DNA of 64,000 nt from Betaproteobacteria bacterium. Its GTDB lineage: Bacteria > Pseudomonadota > Gammaproteobacteria > Burkholderiales > SG8-41. Below, in pieces: positions 24,079 through 32,805 of this stretch. The stretch lies in contig CANKUB010000002.1 in NCBI GenBank assembly GCA_947486575.1, forward strand, positions 1 through 64,000, in the 5' to 3' direction. The notes below the pieces were generated by a model. It was not told the origin of the DNA, made no database searches, and worked only from the letters and a program-made list of their open reading frames with translations. Every line of letters starts with the position of its first letter. Position 1 is the stretch's first letter. The position numbers were made by a program, and so were the translations under genes.

Positions 24079-25137
24079 TTATTTCATCGCTGTCACAACG
24101 GCATCACCCATCTGGGTGGTGCTGGCTTTGCCGCCCAGATCGCCGGTGAGATGCTTGCCCTCTGCAATAACTTTTTCCATGGCGTCATCCATGATTTTGG
24201 ACGCGGCTGTTGCGGCGGCATCGCCGCGCTTGCGGCCGAGCCATTCCAGCAGCATCTTGCCCGACATAATCATGGCATAAGGGTTGGCGATATTTTGGCC
24301 CGCGATGTCGGGTGCGGAGCCGTGGGTGGCTTGCGCCATCGCTTGTGTGTGTCCGGCAACCAGACCGGGTGCCAGCCCCAGCCCACCTACAAGACCTGCG
24401 CCTTCGTCCGTAAGAATGTCACCGAACTGATTGGTGGTGACCACCACGTCAAACATCTGCGGCTTCATCACCAGCTTCATCGCGAAGCCGTCGACCAGCA
24501 CTTCGTTCAGCGTCACATCGGGATACTCCGCCTGTAACTTGCGATGCTCCTCGGCGAACATACCGCACACCAGGCGATACACCGGCTCCTTGTGTACGCA
24601 GGTGACGATTTTTTTCTTGCGCGTGCGGGCGATTTCGAAGGCCTCGCGTGCGACGCGGTTGGCGCCCTTGCGTGTGACCACGCGCATGCCGATCGAAATG
24701 TCATCGTTGGGCCGAAACTCACCTGCGCCCGCGACTACCAGGCTGGATGACATCATGCCTTCCGTAGTTTCGCGCAGGAAAACGATATCTACATCTTTGT
24801 GCAGCGACGGCAGGTTCGGGTAGGATTTCACCGGCTTGATGTTGGCGAACAACTCAAATTTTTTGCGCAGCGCGGGCATCACCCAAGTGGGGTCATTGCG
24901 AGGATACGCGTTATGGCCAATCGGGCCGCAAATCCAGCCGTCGCAGGTTTTTAGCGTTTCGAGCGTGATTTTCGGCGACGCGTCACCATGCAATTCGTGT
25001 CCGCGCTTGCCGATGGGCAAGTCTATCCACTCAGCCTGCATGCCTGTTTTGGCGGCAGCCGCTTTCATGCACTTGACGGCTTCGGGAACCACTTCCAGGC
25101 CGATATCGTCGCCCAGCAATACGCCAATTTTTAACAC
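24079..25137 (-). CDS. Isocitrate/isopropylmalate-family dehydrogenase, diverged
   Basis: A 352-residue beta-decarboxylating dehydrogenase. GTG at 25137 is chosen because AAGGAG sits 6 bases before it; upstream in-frame codons are unconserved. The fold is clear (ICGPIGHNAYPRNDP, FLRETTEGMMSS, TTNQFGDILTDEGAGLVGGL, ATHGSAPDIAGQNIANP), but signatures differ from LeuB/Icd: GDDIGLEV replaces GDGIGPEV, and VHKEPVYRL lacks the Asn of the KxN motif. It is probably a tartrate- or homoisocitrate-like enzyme for another hydroxyacid; the substrate is not known. Divergent from the nitrilase-family gene. Confidence 0.82.
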   Translation of the reverse strand: MLKIGVLLGDDIGLEVVPEAVKCMKAAAAKTGMQAEWIDLPIGKRGHELHGDASPKITLETLKTCDGWICGPIGHNAYPRNDPTWVMPALRKKFELFANIKPVKSYPNLPSLHKDVDIVFLRETTEGMMSSSLVVAGAGEFRPNDDISIGMRVVTRKGANRVAREAFEIARTRKKKIVTCVHKEPVYRLVCGMFAEEHRKLQAEYPDVTLNEVLVDGFAMKLVMKPQMFDVVVTTNQFGDILTDEGAGLVGGLGLAPGLVAGHTQAMAQATHGSAPDIAGQNIANPYAMIMSGKMLLEWLGRKRGDAAATAASKIMDDAMEKVIAEGKHLTGDLGGKASTTQMGDAVVTAMK

Positions 25138-25235
25138 TGCGTTCTCCTTGAGTACTGATGACTGAAAGTTACAGAACCCGGATGATTTCATTTCACGCGC
25201 TTTCGCGCAATACTTGTCTGATGCACAATACCGAT

Positions 25236-26072
25236 ATGACGACACTAAAACTAGCCTGTCTGCAGGCCAACACCGGCAATGATCTCGCCGCCAACCTCAC
25301 CACCGTGCGCGCCATGATCCGCGAGGCCGCAACCAACGGCGCGCAATGGATACTCACCCCCGAATACACGCTGATGATGGATGGCAGCGGCCGTGTAATG
25401 CGCGAGCAAGCCTTGCCTGCCGATGGCGGTGCTTCGCTGGCAGAATTGAAGTCGATGGCGAAAGAACTAAACGTGTGGCTGTTGATTGGCTCGCTCACGC
25501 TACGTACCGGTGAAGAAGGGGAAGGCGCCGACACCCGCATCGTCAACCGTTCATTCCTGATCAATGACGAAGGCGAAACCGTCGCCACCTACGACAAGAT
25601 ACACATGTTCGATGTCACACTGCCCGACGGCAAGGTGATCCGCGAATCGTCGGCGTATCGGCCGGGTGGCACGGCGGTGACGGTAGACACGCCGCTGGGC
25701 AAAGTGGGGCTGACGATTTGTTACGACTTGCGCTTCCCGCAACTGTTTCGCACGCTGGCGCAGGCCGGCGCGCAAATCATCACCGTGCCGTCATCGTTTC
25801 AGCGCCAGACCGGCAAGGCGCACTGGCACCCGCTGCTGCAGGCGCGCGCGATTGAAAACGGCTGTTACATCATCGCGCCGGCGATGTGCGGCGAACATGC
25901 GGGCAACCGGCAGACCTTCGGCCATTCGCTGGTGGTGAATCCATGGGGCGAGGTGATTGCCGATGGCGGGGAAGGGCCGGGGATTGTTTATGCAGAGATT
26001 GATGTGGAGCGGGTGGCTGAGGTGCGCGGGATGATTCCTTCGTTGACGCATGATCGGGAATTCAAAATGTAG
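25236..26072 (+). CDS. Carbon-nitrogen hydrolase (Nit1/Nit2-like amidase)
   Basis: A 278-residue nitrilase-superfamily enzyme with the full catalytic triad: Glu in LTPEYTLMMD (about residue 43), Lys in YDKIHMFDV (about 117) and Cys in ICYDLRFPQ (about 155). The pattern DVTLPDGKVIRES and the C-terminal SLTHDREFKM tail are typical of the Nit group that hydrolyses deaminated glutathione. ATG at 25236 gives the conserved TLKLACLQ start; an ATG at 25221 is possible. Cytoplasmic. Confidence 0.87.
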   Translation: MTTLKLACLQANTGNDLAANLTTVRAMIREAATNGAQWILTPEYTLMMDGSGRVMREQALPADGGASLAELKSMAKELNVWLLIGSLTLRTGEEGEGADTRIVNRSFLINDEGETVATYDKIHMFDVTLPDGKVIRESSAYRPGGTAVTVDTPLGKVGLTICYDLRFPQLFRTLAQAGAQIITVPSSFQRQTGKAHWHPLLQARAIENGCYIIAPAMCGEHAGNRQTFGHSLVVNPWGEVIADGGEGPGIVYAEIDVERVAEVRGMIPSLTHDREFKM

Positions 26073-26141
26073 CTTGCAATAAGCGAAGCGTAGTGAACGC
26101 GGGCATTCCTACCTTGCGCGTGGCTTGCAGAACTGTAGTCG

Positions 26142-26833
26142 CTAGTTTGGCTGAGTTGTATTTTTTGAAACCAGATTGTGAAACCCAGTGTCCGCCATAA
26201 GATTCCGAACGTTGGCGGCAAAGGCATTTCTTAGAAAAATTGGAAACCCGCCGTTAATCGTTTCCTCACTACGATACGAACCTTCTGTTGTTACTTCATA
26301 GATCACCTTGCTGACGCTGCGGCTATAGATTTGCCAAGCCACACGCATTAACGTCGCCCCCTTTGCCGCAGTAGTATTTCCAATATTCGCATTTGGACTA
26401 CCGGAAAAAGGGAAACAAAGTTGGTTCTCGACTTTAGTTATCAATCCAGCAACGATAAATTCTGCTTTTTCAACAGTGGAATCCCCAAACAAGGCGTATG
26501 GATCTCCTACTACCGGATATTTGCGTAGTTCTAGTTCTTTTCTGAGGGCGTCGGTGAATTCTTCGTCAGTAACATTAAGTTGTCCACCGCGCCACCCAAG
26601 GGTTCTTCCTGGGAAACAGCCCCATCCATATTGAATTTGACCAGTAATTTCCCCGAGAGGAAGTTTGGCAATTACTTTTCGAAATGAAATGGGTTGCGCG
26701 TTAGTCACCTCTTTGATCTCAAGTGGCTTTTTGTTTCGACCGTAGTAACGGTGCCGCCAGGAACGCCACAACCGCTTAATAGGAACAACGTAAAGCTCGC
26801 AATGTATCGTTGTCGATAAGTCTCTAATTTCAT
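26142..26833 (-). pseudogene. Frameshifted lipoprotein of unknown function
   Basis: ATG at 26833 with ribosome site AAGGGAGGTG 8 bases ahead opens a frame of 42 codons beginning MKLETYRQRYIASF and reaching a lipobox LLSGC (Cys 22), then stops at 26705. About 190 further codons continue in a neighbouring frame (from LEIKEVTNAQPISFRK to stop 26142). The frames meet at a run of five A (26728-26732 on the plus strand as T). One extra A would join them into a single lipoprotein of roughly 230 residues. So this is a pseudogene, a sequencing slip, or a recoded gene. No family recognised; contains GEITGQIQYGWGCFPG and LMRVAWQIYSRSV. The DNA is clearly richer in A+T than its neighbours, suggesting acquisition. 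Confidence 0.7.
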
Positions 26834-26880
26834 TGTATTTACACCTCCCTTTTGGAGCTATAGACGCTATACAATTTAGT

Positions 26881-27015
26881 AAGACTTGGGCAACCCAACA
26901 CCTTCTCCGCAATAAAACAAAAAATCATCTGCGAGCTAACCGGCACCAGCCGCAGAATCATCGCTTCCCGGAAATACCGTTCGATGTGAAATTCCTTGGT
27001 TTAGCCCATGTCGCC
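26881..27015 (-). pseudogene. Decayed copy of acyl-CoA dehydrogenase 3' end
   Basis: This 135-base segment aligns with 27565-27700, the last codons of the acyl-CoA dehydrogenase gene, with about 15 mismatches and one single-base indel. On the minus strand it encodes TKEFHIERYFREAMILRLVP and VSSQMIFCFIAEKVLG, but a TAA stands where the intact copy has Tyr-Ala codons, and no upstream part of the gene is present. It is a remnant of a duplicated or paralogous gene end. With the intact copy it brackets the toxin-antitoxin-like pair. Confidence 0.9.
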
Positions 27016-27022
27016 GTACATC

Positions 27023-27250
27023 CTACGCCACCGCATATCGTCTAACGTCAACCTGAGCACCCGCCTGCGACAACCGTTCTGCGGTATTTAGCAGCTCGGT
27101 AGTGACCTTTGAATCGACGTAGTCTTCACCACAGTTCGGGCAAACCTGCGCGGGCACTTCGCGTATCACAAAGGTCGCGCCGTCACGCTCCAATGTAACC
27201 GTGGTGATGCCTGGTCGAGTATCCGCTTGTTTGCACACTACGCATTTCAT
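27023..27250 (-). CDS. YgiT-type zinc-finger protein (MqsA-like antitoxin)
   Basis: 75 residues from ATG 27250 (GGAGAAAGCC just upstream). Two CxxC pairs, CVVC near the start and CPNC about 40 residues on, form the zinc site of the MqsA N-terminal/YgiT family; no C-terminal helix-turn-helix is included. The start overlaps the stop of the DUF4258 gene (ATGA), so the toxin-like gene comes first. Antitoxin role is inferred from known DUF4258/YgiT pairs. Confidence 0.82.
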   Translation of the reverse strand: MKCVVCKQADTRPGITTVTLERDGATFVIREVPAQVCPNCGEDYVDSKVTTELLNTAERLSQAGAQVDVRRYAVA

Positions 27251-27522
27251 GGCTTTCTCCTTCGAAATTCGTCGTCCCATAGCGTGGGATCGGGTTCATA
27301 AACGGTAACGATAATTTTTTCATCTTCAACGGCATTATAGGCTGCTACTACGTGCAACGGACGGTTGCTGCGCCAGCCGAGCAGCAGTCGGCTTGGATAC
27401 GGTTGGTCGTCGGGATAAGCTGCGATTTCCTCCCCTTCGGTCAGCAACTCGGCAACGTCCGCATCCGTGATGCGTCGCTCGAACATGCGTCGGACGGCAT
27501 GCACGCGATAGGTTATTTTCAT
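27247..27522 (-). CDS. DUF4258 protein, putative toxin
   Basis: 91 residues from ATG 27522 (ITYRVHAVRRMFERRITDAD). It matches DUF4258 small proteins: HAVRRMFERRIT at the start, LLLGW near 60, HVVAAYNAVEDEKIIVTVYE near the end. The family resembles RelE-type toxins and sits beside YgiT antitoxins in many genomes; toxicity is an inference. A longer in-frame start within the acyl-CoA dehydrogenase tail is unlikely. Confidence 0.8.
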   Translation of the reverse strand: MKITYRVHAVRRMFERRITDADVAELLTEGEEIAAYPDDQPYPSRLLLGWRSNRPLHVVAAYNAVEDEKIIVTVYEPDPTLWDDEFRRRKP

Positions 27523-27559
27523 CGAGCGGTATCTTGTCTGCGCATTTGTAAGTAGTAGG

Positions 27560-28726
27560 TTAATAAGACTTCGGTAACCCCAACACCTTCTCCGCAATAA
27601 AACAAAGTATCATCTGCGAGCTTACCGGCGCCAGCCGCGGAATCATCGCCTCGCGAAAATAACGCTCGATGTGAAATTCCTTGGCATAGCCCATGCCGCC
27701 GTGGGTGAGCATTGCGGTTTCGCAGGCTTTGAAGCCCGCTTCGCCTGCCAGATATTTCGAGGCGTTGGCTTCGGCGCCGCAGGGTTGCTGGGTGTCGTAG
27801 AGCCAAGCCGCTTTGTAAGTCATCAGTTCGGCGGCTTCGAGTTCCATCCAGCGTGCGGCCAGCGGGTGCTGTATGCCCTGATTCTGGCCGATAGGGCGGT
27901 CGAACACGATACGTTCCCGCGCATACGCCGCGCCGCGCTTTAAGGCCGCTTTGCCCAACCCCACGGCTTCGGCTGCGACCAGGATACGCTCCGGGTTGAG
28001 GCTGTGCAGGATGTAGCGGAAGCCTTTGCCTTCTTCGCCAATGCGATCTTCGACTGGCACCTTGAGGCCGTCGATGAACACTTGATTGGAGTCGACGGCT
28101 TTGCGGCCCATTTTTTCGATTTCGTGCACTTCGACGTGCTTGCGATCCATGTCGGTGTAGAACAGGGTGAGGCCGTCGATGGGGCGCTGGCTTTCTTCAA
28201 TCGGCGTGGTGCGCGCGAGCAGCAGAATTTTATTGGTGACCTGCGCGGTGGTGGTCCAGATTTTCTGGCCCGACACGATGTAGTGATCGCCGTGGCGCGT
28301 GGCCTTGGTTTTGAGCATGGCCGTATTGAGCCCGGTATTGGGCTCGGTGACGCCGAAGCAGGCTTTGTCTTTGCCCTCGATCATCGGTGGCAGAAAGCGC
28401 TTTTTCTGCTCTTCGCTGCCGTAGACCACCACGGAATGCAGGCCGAAGATGTTCATGTGCAAGGCCGACGCGCCGGAAAATCCTGCGCCGGATTCGGAAA
28501 TGGCTTGCATCATCAGCGCGGCTTCGGTGATGCCAAGGCCCGCGCCGCCGTACTCCTGAGGCATGGCAATGCCGAGCCAGCCGTCACGCGCGAAGGCGGC
28601 GTGGAAGTCCTGCGGGAAACCGCCTTCGCGGTCTTTTTTCAGCCAGTAGGCGTCATCGAAATGCGCGCAGATTTTTTCGATGGCGGCGCGGATGGTGCGC
28701 TGGTCTTCGGTTAGGGAAAAATTCAT
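27560..28726 (-). CDS. Acyl-CoA dehydrogenase
   Basis: A 388-residue FAD enzyme. The start at 28726 (NFSLTEDQRTIRAAIEKIC) is the family norm; the three codons upstream are not conserved. FGVTEPNTGLN (about 125-135), WTTTAQVTNKILLLART, the FAD-contact LNPERILVAAEAVG and the near-C-terminal MLTHGGMGYAKEFHIERYFR are seen. Here Gly-Gly-Met replaces the usual catalytic Glu context near residue 360, so the substrate class is not assigned. It lies 47 bases downstream of the CoA-transferase gene on the same strand, suggesting joint catabolism of a CoA-activated acid. Confidence 0.9.
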   Translation of the reverse strand: MNFSLTEDQRTIRAAIEKICAHFDDAYWLKKDREGGFPQDFHAAFARDGWLGIAMPQEYGGAGLGITEAALMMQAISESGAGFSGASALHMNIFGLHSVVVYGSEEQKKRFLPPMIEGKDKACFGVTEPNTGLNTAMLKTKATRHGDHYIVSGQKIWTTTAQVTNKILLLARTTPIEESQRPIDGLTLFYTDMDRKHVEVHEIEKMGRKAVDSNQVFIDGLKVPVEDRIGEEGKGFRYILHSLNPERILVAAEAVGLGKAALKRGAAYARERIVFDRPIGQNQGIQHPLAARWMELEAAELMTYKAAWLYDTQQPCGAEANASKYLAGEAGFKACETAMLTHGGMGYAKEFHIERYFREAMIPRLAPVSSQMILCFIAEKVLGLPKSY

Positions 28727-28740
28727 ATAAATCAATTAAT

Positions 28741-28784
28741 TATGGGTTGGCTATAGGTTAGCTATAGGTTGGCTATGGGTTGGT
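28741..28784 (-). repeat. 11-bp tandem repeat, four copies
   Basis: TATGGGTTGGC, TATAGGTTAGC, TATAGGTTGGC and TATGGGTTGGT stand head to tail between the acyl-CoA dehydrogenase start and the CoA-transferase end; the last copy includes the stop codon of the CoA-transferase. Slippage there could alter spacing between the two genes or the extreme C-terminus. Confidence 0.85.
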
Positions 28785-29969
28785 TACGCCTGCGGCGCGA
28801 AGCGCCTCGATGTCAGCGACACTGTAACCCGCTTCTCGCAAGACTTCCGCACTATGCTGCCCCAGCTGTGGCGCGTGCATGCGTATCTCCGGCTGCGACC
28901 TGGACCACGTGGTCGGTATATCCATCTCGCGAATCGTGCCTTCGGTGGGGTGCTCCATCACTTTGAAAAACCCCGTCGCAGCGTGATGCGGATCGTCCAG
29001 TAAGTCATCCAGCGAATTTAACGGCATCACGGGAATGTCGGCTTCGGTCAGTGCCTGTAGCCATTCAGCAGACGTTCGCGTGGAAATTTCCTGTGCGACC
29101 CAGGCATAGAGCGCGTCGAAATGTTTGGCGCGGTTGGTGTGCGAATTGACGCGTTCATCCGTCGCAAATTCATGCTCGCGGCCCAGCAGTCTGTAAAAAC
29201 TGCGCCATTGCTTGTCGTTGTAGACCAGCGCGCACAAATAGCCGTCGCGCGTTTTGTACGGGTTACGATGGGGCGTCAGCAGGCGCGGGTAACCCATCGC
29301 AGCAATCGGTGGATCAAAGGTGCGCCCGCCCATGTGATCACTCAAAATAAACTGCGTGAGACCTTCAAACATGGGGATTTCAATCGCCTGACCTTGGCCG
29401 CTGCGTTCACGGTAAAACAATGCGGCCAGTATGGCGTGTACGGTATTCAGTCCGGTTATACGATCGGTGACAGTGGAAGGTACAAATCGCGGCTTATCCG
29501 CGCCGGCTTGTGCAAACAATGAAGGCAGTGCGACCATGCCCTGAATGATATCGTCGTATGCTGCCTTGGCGGCGTAGGGGCCGCTTTGCCGGAAGCCGGT
29601 GGAGCCGGCGTAAATGAGGCGCGGGTTGACCTTGCACACATCTTCGTACGAGAGCTTCAGGCGCGCCATCGCAGCCGGGCGCACGTTGTAGGCCAGCACG
29701 TCGGCGGTTTTCAACAAACGCAGCAGCGCGGCGTGGCCTTCGGGTTTTTTGAGATTTAAAACAATACTGCGCTTGTTGCGGTTCAAATGCAGGAAATTCG
29801 CCCCCATGCCGGGGTTGCGCTGCGCGGCGACGTAACGCGTATTGTCGCCTTCGGGTGCCTCGACTTTGATTACGTCAGCACCGTAATCGGCGAGGATCTG
29901 CGTGGCATACGGGCCGAGGATGACCGAGGTCAAGTCGATAATGCGCACGCCGTGAAGGGGGCCGCTCAT
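28773..29969 (-). CDS. CaiB/BaiF family CoA-transferase
   Basis: 398 residues from ATG 29969 (SGPLHGVRIIDLTSVILGPY). Class III CoA-transferases move CoA from one carboxylic acid to another; the catalytic Asp is in the RPAAMARLKL-to-PYAAKAAYDDIIQG region (DDIIQG), and NRNKRSIVLNLKKPEG is the CoA-contact segment. A longer reading frame upstream has no conserved content. Paired with the acyl-CoA dehydrogenase. Substrate unknown. Confidence 0.9.
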   Translation of the reverse strand: MSGPLHGVRIIDLTSVILGPYATQILADYGADVIKVEAPEGDNTRYVAAQRNPGMGANFLHLNRNKRSIVLNLKKPEGHAALLRLLKTADVLAYNVRPAAMARLKLSYEDVCKVNPRLIYAGSTGFRQSGPYAAKAAYDDIIQGMVALPSLFAQAGADKPRFVPSTVTDRITGLNTVHAILAALFYRERSGQGQAIEIPMFEGLTQFILSDHMGGRTFDPPIAAMGYPRLLTPHRNPYKTRDGYLCALVYNDKQWRSFYRLLGREHEFATDERVNSHTNRAKHFDALYAWVAQEISTRTSAEWLQALTEADIPVMPLNSLDDLLDDPHHAATGFFKVMEHPTEGTIREMDIPTTWSRSQPEIRMHAPQLGQHSAEVLREAGYSVADIEALRAAGVTNP

Positions 29970-30040
29970 GGGTAATACCACTCCGGAAATTCGTCCGCCG
30001 CCGGACGCAGTCGCAATCGTAACAGTACCGAGAAACGCGG

Positions 30041-30068
30041 TGAGACGGGCTGGGGTGAATGTTATAAT
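30041..30068 (+). promoter_or_regulatory. Candidate sigma70 promoter for surE
   Basis: A consensus TATAAT at 30063-30068 is preceded after 16 bases by TGAGAC (30041-30046), a partial -35. It sits 70 bases before the surE start, in the gap divergent from the CoA-transferase gene. Confidence 0.5.
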
Positions 30069-30137
30069 CTGCATGATGAACAAAGCGCTCAATCTTATTC
30101 GCATGACTCGTCTATCTATTGTGTCCGCAGATTGCTG

Positions 30138-30887
30138 ATGCGCATACTCATCAGCAACGACGACGGTTATTTCTCGCCTGGTATTGCCGCGCTGGCACAG
30201 GCGCTATCGGCTTTGGGCACGGTGACGGTTGTTGCGCCGGAGCGTGATCGCAGCGGCGCGAGCAATTCACTCACGCTGGATCGTCCGTTGTCGGTGCGCA
30301 CTGCTGCCAACGGGTTTCGTTATGTGAATGGCACGCCTACCGATTGCGTGCATCTGGCAGTGACAGGTTTGCTCGATACCCTGCCGGATATTGTGGTGTC
30401 TGGCATCAATCACGGTGCCAACATGGGGGACGACACCATTTATTCTGGGACGGTGGCGGCAGCGACAGAGGGTTTTTTGCTGGGCATACCCTCGATGGCG
30501 ATTTCACTGGTAGCGGCGGGCAACGATCATTACGCCACGGCAGCCGAGGTTGCGTGCAAATTGGTTGAGCGTTATGTTCGCGCGCCGTTGGGTGAACCCA
30601 TGCTGTTGAATGTAAACGTGCCTGACGTGGCTGCGCGCGATCTCAACGGAATTGAAGTGACGCGCCTGGGTAAACGCCACAAGGCAGAGCCGGTGATTAA
30701 GGCGCAGAATCCACGCGGCGACGCGATTTACTGGGTGGGTGCAGCGGGCAGTGCGCAAGATGCGGGCGAGGGCACGGATTTTTACGCGGTGGCGAATCGC
30801 CGCGTATCGATTACACCGCTGCAAGTCGATCTGACGCGTTTTACGCAAATGATGCGCGTGACGGATTGGTTGAACGCAGGTGGCTGA
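30138..30887 (+). CDS. surE: 5'/3'-nucleotidase SurE
   Basis: A 249-residue survival protein that dephosphorylates nucleoside monophosphates and polyphosphate. The N-terminal metal-binding [14 protein letters not shown] (Asp-Asp at 8-9), [13 protein letters not shown] with the phosphate Ser, [10 protein letters not shown] and [20 protein letters not shown] are all conserved. ATG 30138 is the family start. Overlaps pcm by 8 bases. Confidence 0.95.
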   Translation: MRILISNDDGYFSPGIAALAQALSALGTVTVVAPERDRSGASNSLTLDRPLSVRTAANGFRYVNGTPTDCVHLAVTGLLDTLPDIVVSGINHGANMGDDTIYSGTVAAATEGFLLGIPSMAISLVAAGNDHYATAAEVACKLVERYVRAPLGEPMLLNVNVPDVAARDLNGIEVTRLGKRHKAEPVIKAQNPRGDAIYWVGAAGSAQDAGEGTDFYAVANRRVSITPLQVDLTRFTQMMRVTDWLNAGG

Positions 30888-31563
30888 ACGCCTGATGAAC
30901 ACCAGCTATTCCGGCATCGGCATGACGTCGCAGCGTACGCGCATGCGCATGGTGGAGCGCTTGCGCCAGCAGGGCATACGTGACGAAATCGTGTTGTCGG
31001 TGATGGGGGAAGTGCCGCGTCACTTGTTTTTGGACGAAGCGCTGGCGGATCGTGCCTATGATGATAAATCGCTGCCCATAGGTTTTGGTCAAACCATTTC
31101 GCTGCCGTTTACCGTTGCACGAATGACAGAACTTGCTCGCGCCCGTGGTGATCAAAGTGATCTGAACAAGGTTTTGGAGATCGGCACGGGGTGTGGATAC
31201 CAGTGCGCGGTGCTGGCTCGCGTGGCCAAAGTGGTGCATTCGATTGAGCGGCTGGTGCAGTTGACGGCACGCGCACGCAAGAATTTGCTGAATGCGCGTG
31301 TGACCAATGCCCGATTGCGGCATGGCGATGGGCATAAGGGTATGCCGACTGAAGCGCCGTTTGATGTGATTGTGATGACAGCAGCGGCGACGCATGTGCC
31401 CAAGGCGCTGCTGGAGCAATTGGCAGTGGGTGGTAGAATGATTTTTCCGATGGTGAAGGGTGAAGAACAGCATTTGTGGTTGATCGAACGCACGGCGCAG
31501 GGCCTGCGTGAAAAGCGCATGGACGCGGTAAAGTTTGTGCCGCTGTTGCCGGGCACCGGTTGA
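30880..31563 (+). CDS. pcm: Protein-L-isoaspartate O-methyltransferase
   Basis: 227 residues starting at GTG 30880, overlapping surE; ATG 30895 is an alternative. It repairs isoaspartyl residues using S-adenosylmethionine. The motif [17 protein letters not shown] (about 100) is the cofactor loop; [18 protein letters not shown] and [13 protein letters not shown] are family blocks. Part of the stress set surE-pcm-nlpD. Confidence 0.93.
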   Translation: MAERLMNTSYSGIGMTSQRTRMRMVERLRQQGIRDEIVLSVMGEVPRHLFLDEALADRAYDDKSLPIGFGQTISLPFTVARMTELARARGDQSDLNKVLEIGTGCGYQCAVLARVAKVVHSIERLVQLTARARKNLLNARVTNARLRHGDGHKGMPTEAPFDVIVMTAAATHVPKALLEQLAVGGRMIFPMVKGEEQHLWLIERTAQGLREKRMDAVKFVPLLPGTG

Positions 31564-31578
31564 TGCGAATCTGGATCT

Positions 31579-32580
31579 TTGGATAAATACGTGAGCCGTC
31601 AATTTTCGAAATGGTTTGTTGTGTTGACCGCTGTCGCAGCAGGGTTGCTTGCGGGCTGTGCCGCTACACGCCCTGCGCCGGTGTTTGAACGTGAGTCGCC
31701 TATTGCAGGGGCCAAGGTGCCGCCGAAGGCGAAAGAGGTGGTTATTGCGCCCCAGCCTCAGTCAGCGCCGGGTGCTGCTGTGGTGGTTACGCCACTGGGC
31801 GGTGCAGATGGGGCTTCGCTGTATACGGTCAAGCAGGGCGATACGCTGTTCAGCATCGCTAAAGCCAACGCTGTGGCAGTACGCGATGTGGCGGCGTGGA
31901 ACAATATCGAAGACCCTGCCAGCATACGTGTAGGCCAGCAATTGCGCCTTACCCCGCCGGGCGGTGTAATCGTTACGCCTGCGCCATCGCCATCCGTTGC
32001 TACGGCAGAGGCACGCCCTGCAGAAAGTGCTGTGGCTGATCCGAATATGAAAACGCAGCCGTTGGGACAGCGCGTGCCGTATAGCGAGCAGGCTTATGCG
32101 CAGATGTCCAAATCGACTGTGGCGGCTACGCCGGAAACCAAGACCGATGTAAAGCCCGAAACCAAGGCCGACGCCAAGCCTGATGGGAAGCCCGAGGCAC
32201 CGCGTGCCGATGGCGAAGTCGATTGGTCGTGGCCCACGGAAGGCAAAGTCATTGCAAACTTTAATGACGGCTCGAACAAGGGGATTGTGATTTCGGGTAA
32301 GCGCGGGCAAGCCGTAAACGCGAGTGCAGCAGGGCGCGTGATTTTCAGCGGCACCGGCATACGCGGCCTCGGCAAGCTGGTGGTGATCCGTCACAACAGC
32401 AACTATCTCAGCGTTTATGCGCATAACGACAATCTGCTGGTGAAAGAAGGCCAAACCGTGCGTAAAGGTCAGCGCATCGCGGAAATGGGCAATTCTGATG
32501 CCGATCAGGTCAAGCTGCATTTCGAAATTCGGCGACAGGGCAAGCCGGTTGATCCGGCAAAATTATTGCCTGCGACCTAA
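31579..32580 (+). CDS. nlpD: LysM/M23 lipoprotein NlpD
   Basis: 333 residues, start TTG 31579 (GTG 31591 possible). A lipoprotein signal with LLAGC near residue 26 anchors it in the outer membrane. A LysM domain follows (YTVKQGDTLFSIAKANAVAV, about 81-125), then a Pro/Ala/Lys-rich linker with TKTDVKPETKADAKPDGKPE, then an M23 domain from about 225. The M23 metal residues are degenerate (KLHFEIRRQG replaces HLHFEIR), as in E. coli NlpD, which activates amidase AmiC at division instead of cutting peptidoglycan. In most proteobacteria rpoS follows; here it does not. Confidence 0.9.
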   Translation: MDKYVSRQFSKWFVVLTAVAAGLLAGCAATRPAPVFERESPIAGAKVPPKAKEVVIAPQPQSAPGAAVVVTPLGGADGASLYTVKQGDTLFSIAKANAVAVRDVAAWNNIEDPASIRVGQQLRLTPPGGVIVTPAPSPSVATAEARPAESAVADPNMKTQPLGQRVPYSEQAYAQMSKSTVAATPETKTDVKPETKADAKPDGKPEAPRADGEVDWSWPTEGKVIANFNDGSNKGIVISGKRGQAVNASAAGRVIFSGTGIRGLGKLVVIRHNSNYLSVYAHNDNLLVKEGQTVRKGQRIAEMGNSDADQVKLHFEIRRQGKPVDPAKLLPAT

Positions 32581-32661
32581 TCGGTTTAGCCTGATTAAAA
32601 TGCTTTTATAAATCAATAAGTTACTGGGAATAGGCCAAATTCCTGTACACTGCACAACTTA

Positions 32662-32759
32662 TGGCGGGCCTCCCCGCATTGCATGGTAGTGAACCTGGTC
32701 AGGTCCGGAAGGAAGCAGCCAAAGCTATTCTCTGCAAGTGCCGGGGGTCAGGCTCGCCA
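32662..32759 (+). ncRNA. ffs: Signal recognition particle 4.5S RNA
   Basis: The universally conserved SRP domain IV loop GGTCAGGTCCGGAAGGAAGC is at 32697-32716, flanked by complementary ends: GGCGGGCC near 32663 with GGCTCGCC at 32751-32758 and matching inner arms (CCCCGCATTGCA with TGCAAGTGCCGGGGG). About 98 nt, bacterial short type. A T-run follows (CTCTTTTTA), and a promoter-like TTACTG / TACACT (32621-32650) precedes it. The RNA joins Ffh to target inner-membrane proteins. Confidence 0.95.
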
Positions 32760-32805
32760 CCCTCTTTTTAGATGCACCCTTGCTTGATTTACGGACTATC
32801 GTTCG

